A stretch of 64,000 bases of DNA from Alcaligenes sp. SORT26. Its GTDB lineage: Bacteria; Pseudomonadota; Gammaproteobacteria; Burkholderiales; Burkholderiaceae_B. Shown one piece after another: positions 62,924 to 64,000 of this stretch. The stretch is from positions 3,410,001 to 3,474,000 of the forward strand of contig NZ_CP070975.1 of NCBI RefSeq assembly GCF_017377875.1, read 5' to 3'. Each line of letters begins with the position of its first letter. Position 1 is the first letter of the stretch. Under the pieces are notes generated by a model, which ran no database searches, was not told the origin of the DNA, and worked only from the letters and a program-made list of their open reading frames with translations. A program made the position numbers and the translations under genes.

Positions 62924-64000
62924 TCATCGGATCTGGGATCGGGCTTGCACGCTTTTGAATGCCTCAGTTTGTTCAAGTGCAGCACTTCTTCGATCACCAA
63001 GATCGATTAATGCGTCAAGAATCCACAGCAGACCCTGAGCCTGATCCGGCCGTAGCGGGAAATTGGCGTCGGCAAGTTGTTGCACAACCGCCGCTGTTCG
63101 TGCTGGAAGACTCGTGCCCACCCAGTTGCCTCTTGCGCTGTCCAGCTGCGTTAGTACTGCGCTGGCCTGCTCGATGAAATGGTCGAGTGGGTACGCTCTC
63201 CCGGCGCGCTCACATAGCAGGAGAAACTTCGACATGACGAAGGCAGACCATCCCGTGGCGGTCACCAGGCGAGTGACCGTCGGCATGACCAGACTGATCT
63301 CGGACCAATCGCCATTTACGAAGCGAGCGGCTCCGGTAGCCCTTTCGACATTGACTATTAGCAGGGCCTCGATAAGCTTTGGCATCTCACGCCCGGAGAC
63401 TTCTCCCGCGCGGTATCCGCCTGGTCTAAATGTGCTGTCAGAGATTACGTGGTCGGCGCAGAGTCCCAGCAACTCAAAAGTACCGGCGGGTATTTTTGTG
63501 GCATCCAGAACATGGCGCGTGACCAACCTGTCGGTGAACGCGGCGATAACATTAAGGCTATTGTTATCGTGGTTTTGAAGGAAAGGCGCGAGAAGTTGCC
63601 CCTCAATGACGGCAAGATCGAAGAATGGCGCTGCACGCGCCAACACATCACCCAGCGCATTGTCCCAACCTATCAGATCGGAGGCGCAGTCGCGCCTCTG
63701 TTCCATGCCTTTGGGCGGGTTCATCCGCAGGATCGTCCAGTTGACGAGACTTTTGACCAATGCGAGTACAAGTGGTTTTGTCTCGTCTGAAGTGCACCAT
63801 TTCTCGATCGGAAAATCTCCGAGATGTTTCTCGGCACGTCGCGGATCAAACAGCGGGTCAGGTTCAGTCCATCGGCCCTTGTTATCAGCATCATCCTTAT
63901 CATCCGAAGCGGATGGCAATTTGACCCAAGCGGGCGGCATCGGGCCAAAAGCTCCAAACTCCCTTGACTTAAGTCCCTTGAGGGCACGATCAAGTGCAGC
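62924..64000 (-). CDS. C-terminal part of a large unidentified protein (cut by window edge)
   Basis: The frame stays open to base 64000 on the minus strand, 20 codons beyond the first internal ATG at 63940, so this is the end of a longer protein (358 residues visible). The visible part is alpha-helical with repeated helix-turn-helix-like hydrophobic patterns, as in long helical scaffold or STAND-type proteins; no catalytic motif is seen. It is cargo of the element, transcribed opposite to the other genes. A defence function is possible because such islands often carry it, but nothing in the sequence proves this. Confidence 0.6.
   Translation of the reverse strand, partial: AALDRALKGLKSREFGAFGPMPPAWVKLPSASDDKDDADNKGRWTEPDPLFDPRRAEKHLGDFPIEKWCTSDETKPLVLALVKSLVNWTILRMNPPKGMEQRRDCASDLIGWDNALGDVLARAAPFFDLAVIEGQLLAPFLQNHDNNSLNVIAAFTDRLVTRHVLDATKIPAGTFELLGLCADHVISDSTFRPGGYRAGEVSGREMPKLIEALLIVNVERATGAARFVNGDWSEISLVMPTVTRLVTATGWSAFVMSKFLLLCERAGRAYPLDHFIEQASAVLTQLDSARGNWVGTSLPARTAAVVQQLADANFPLRPDQAQGLLWILDALIDLGDRRSAALEQTEAFKSVQARSQIR

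Overview
The window looks like the chromosome of a betaproteobacterium of the Alcaligenaceae, most like Alcaligenes. This rests on the gene order metK / SAH riboswitch / ahcY / holin-like gene / metF, a zinc-cysteine-poor DksA, an E. coli-type IlvD, a short Cca without an HD domain, and intermediate-to-high GC judged by eye, not computed. No rRNA operon, IS element or CRISPR array is visible; there is one tRNA.

Layout. 1-6147: the C-terminal 1,536 residues of a trimeric autotransporter adhesin, a small lipoprotein and an OmpR-type regulator with a degenerate receiver. 6148-8573: a long leader, a sodium:solute symporter and its 40-residue accessory protein. 8637-11822: a compact minus-strand group (AlaX-type tRNA editing protein, 2-oxoglutarate/Fe(II) oxygenase, LysE exporter) with a divergent LysR gene. 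11819-15876: a CMD-family protein, then a class III aminotransferase divergent from an RpiR regulator and a C45 acyl-amide hydrolase. 15882-20306: cobalamin adenosyltransferase, GNAT, a copper-binding protein, hslVU behind a sigma-32-like promoter, and dksA. 20386-25051: a zinc locus (CobW GTPase, Zur, small membrane protein, znuCBA) with a likely Zur operator. 25053-29431: xerC, DUF484, dapF and two LpxL-type acyltransferases in one overlapping minus-strand operon. 29669-34649: methyl cycle and one-carbon genes (metK, ahcY, metF, 5-formyl-THF cyclo-ligase). 34675-46124: lytic transglycosylase, cca, methyltransferases, a TSUP transporter, ppc and ilvD. 46296-51967: a cupin / TRAP transporter / amidase operon and its likely GntR regulator, linked by a shared 31-bp composite motif. 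52225-54715: nadE and an AI-2E family transporter.

From tRNA-Leu(CAA) at 55024 to the right edge lies an integrated element: tyrosine integrase, an AT-rich block of nested palindromes, a small HTH protein, a replication-initiator-like HTH protein, an isolated VirB5 / membrane protein / EexN / VirB6 set, an oriT-like region with an RP4-type nic core beside mobC, a HEPN-like protein, and the end of a large unidentified protein. No relaxase, no T4SS ATPases and no VirB7-VirB10 core are seen in the sequenced part.

The two most interesting systems are (i) this element, whose content (own integrase, oriT with accessory protein, and only the conjugation subunits for recipient contact and entry exclusion) parallels SGI1-type satellites that reshape a helper's mating pore, but here for a P-type T4SS, and (ii) the hydroxylase / tRNA-editing / exporter trio, whose logic suggests production and export of a modified amino acid with protection of translation.
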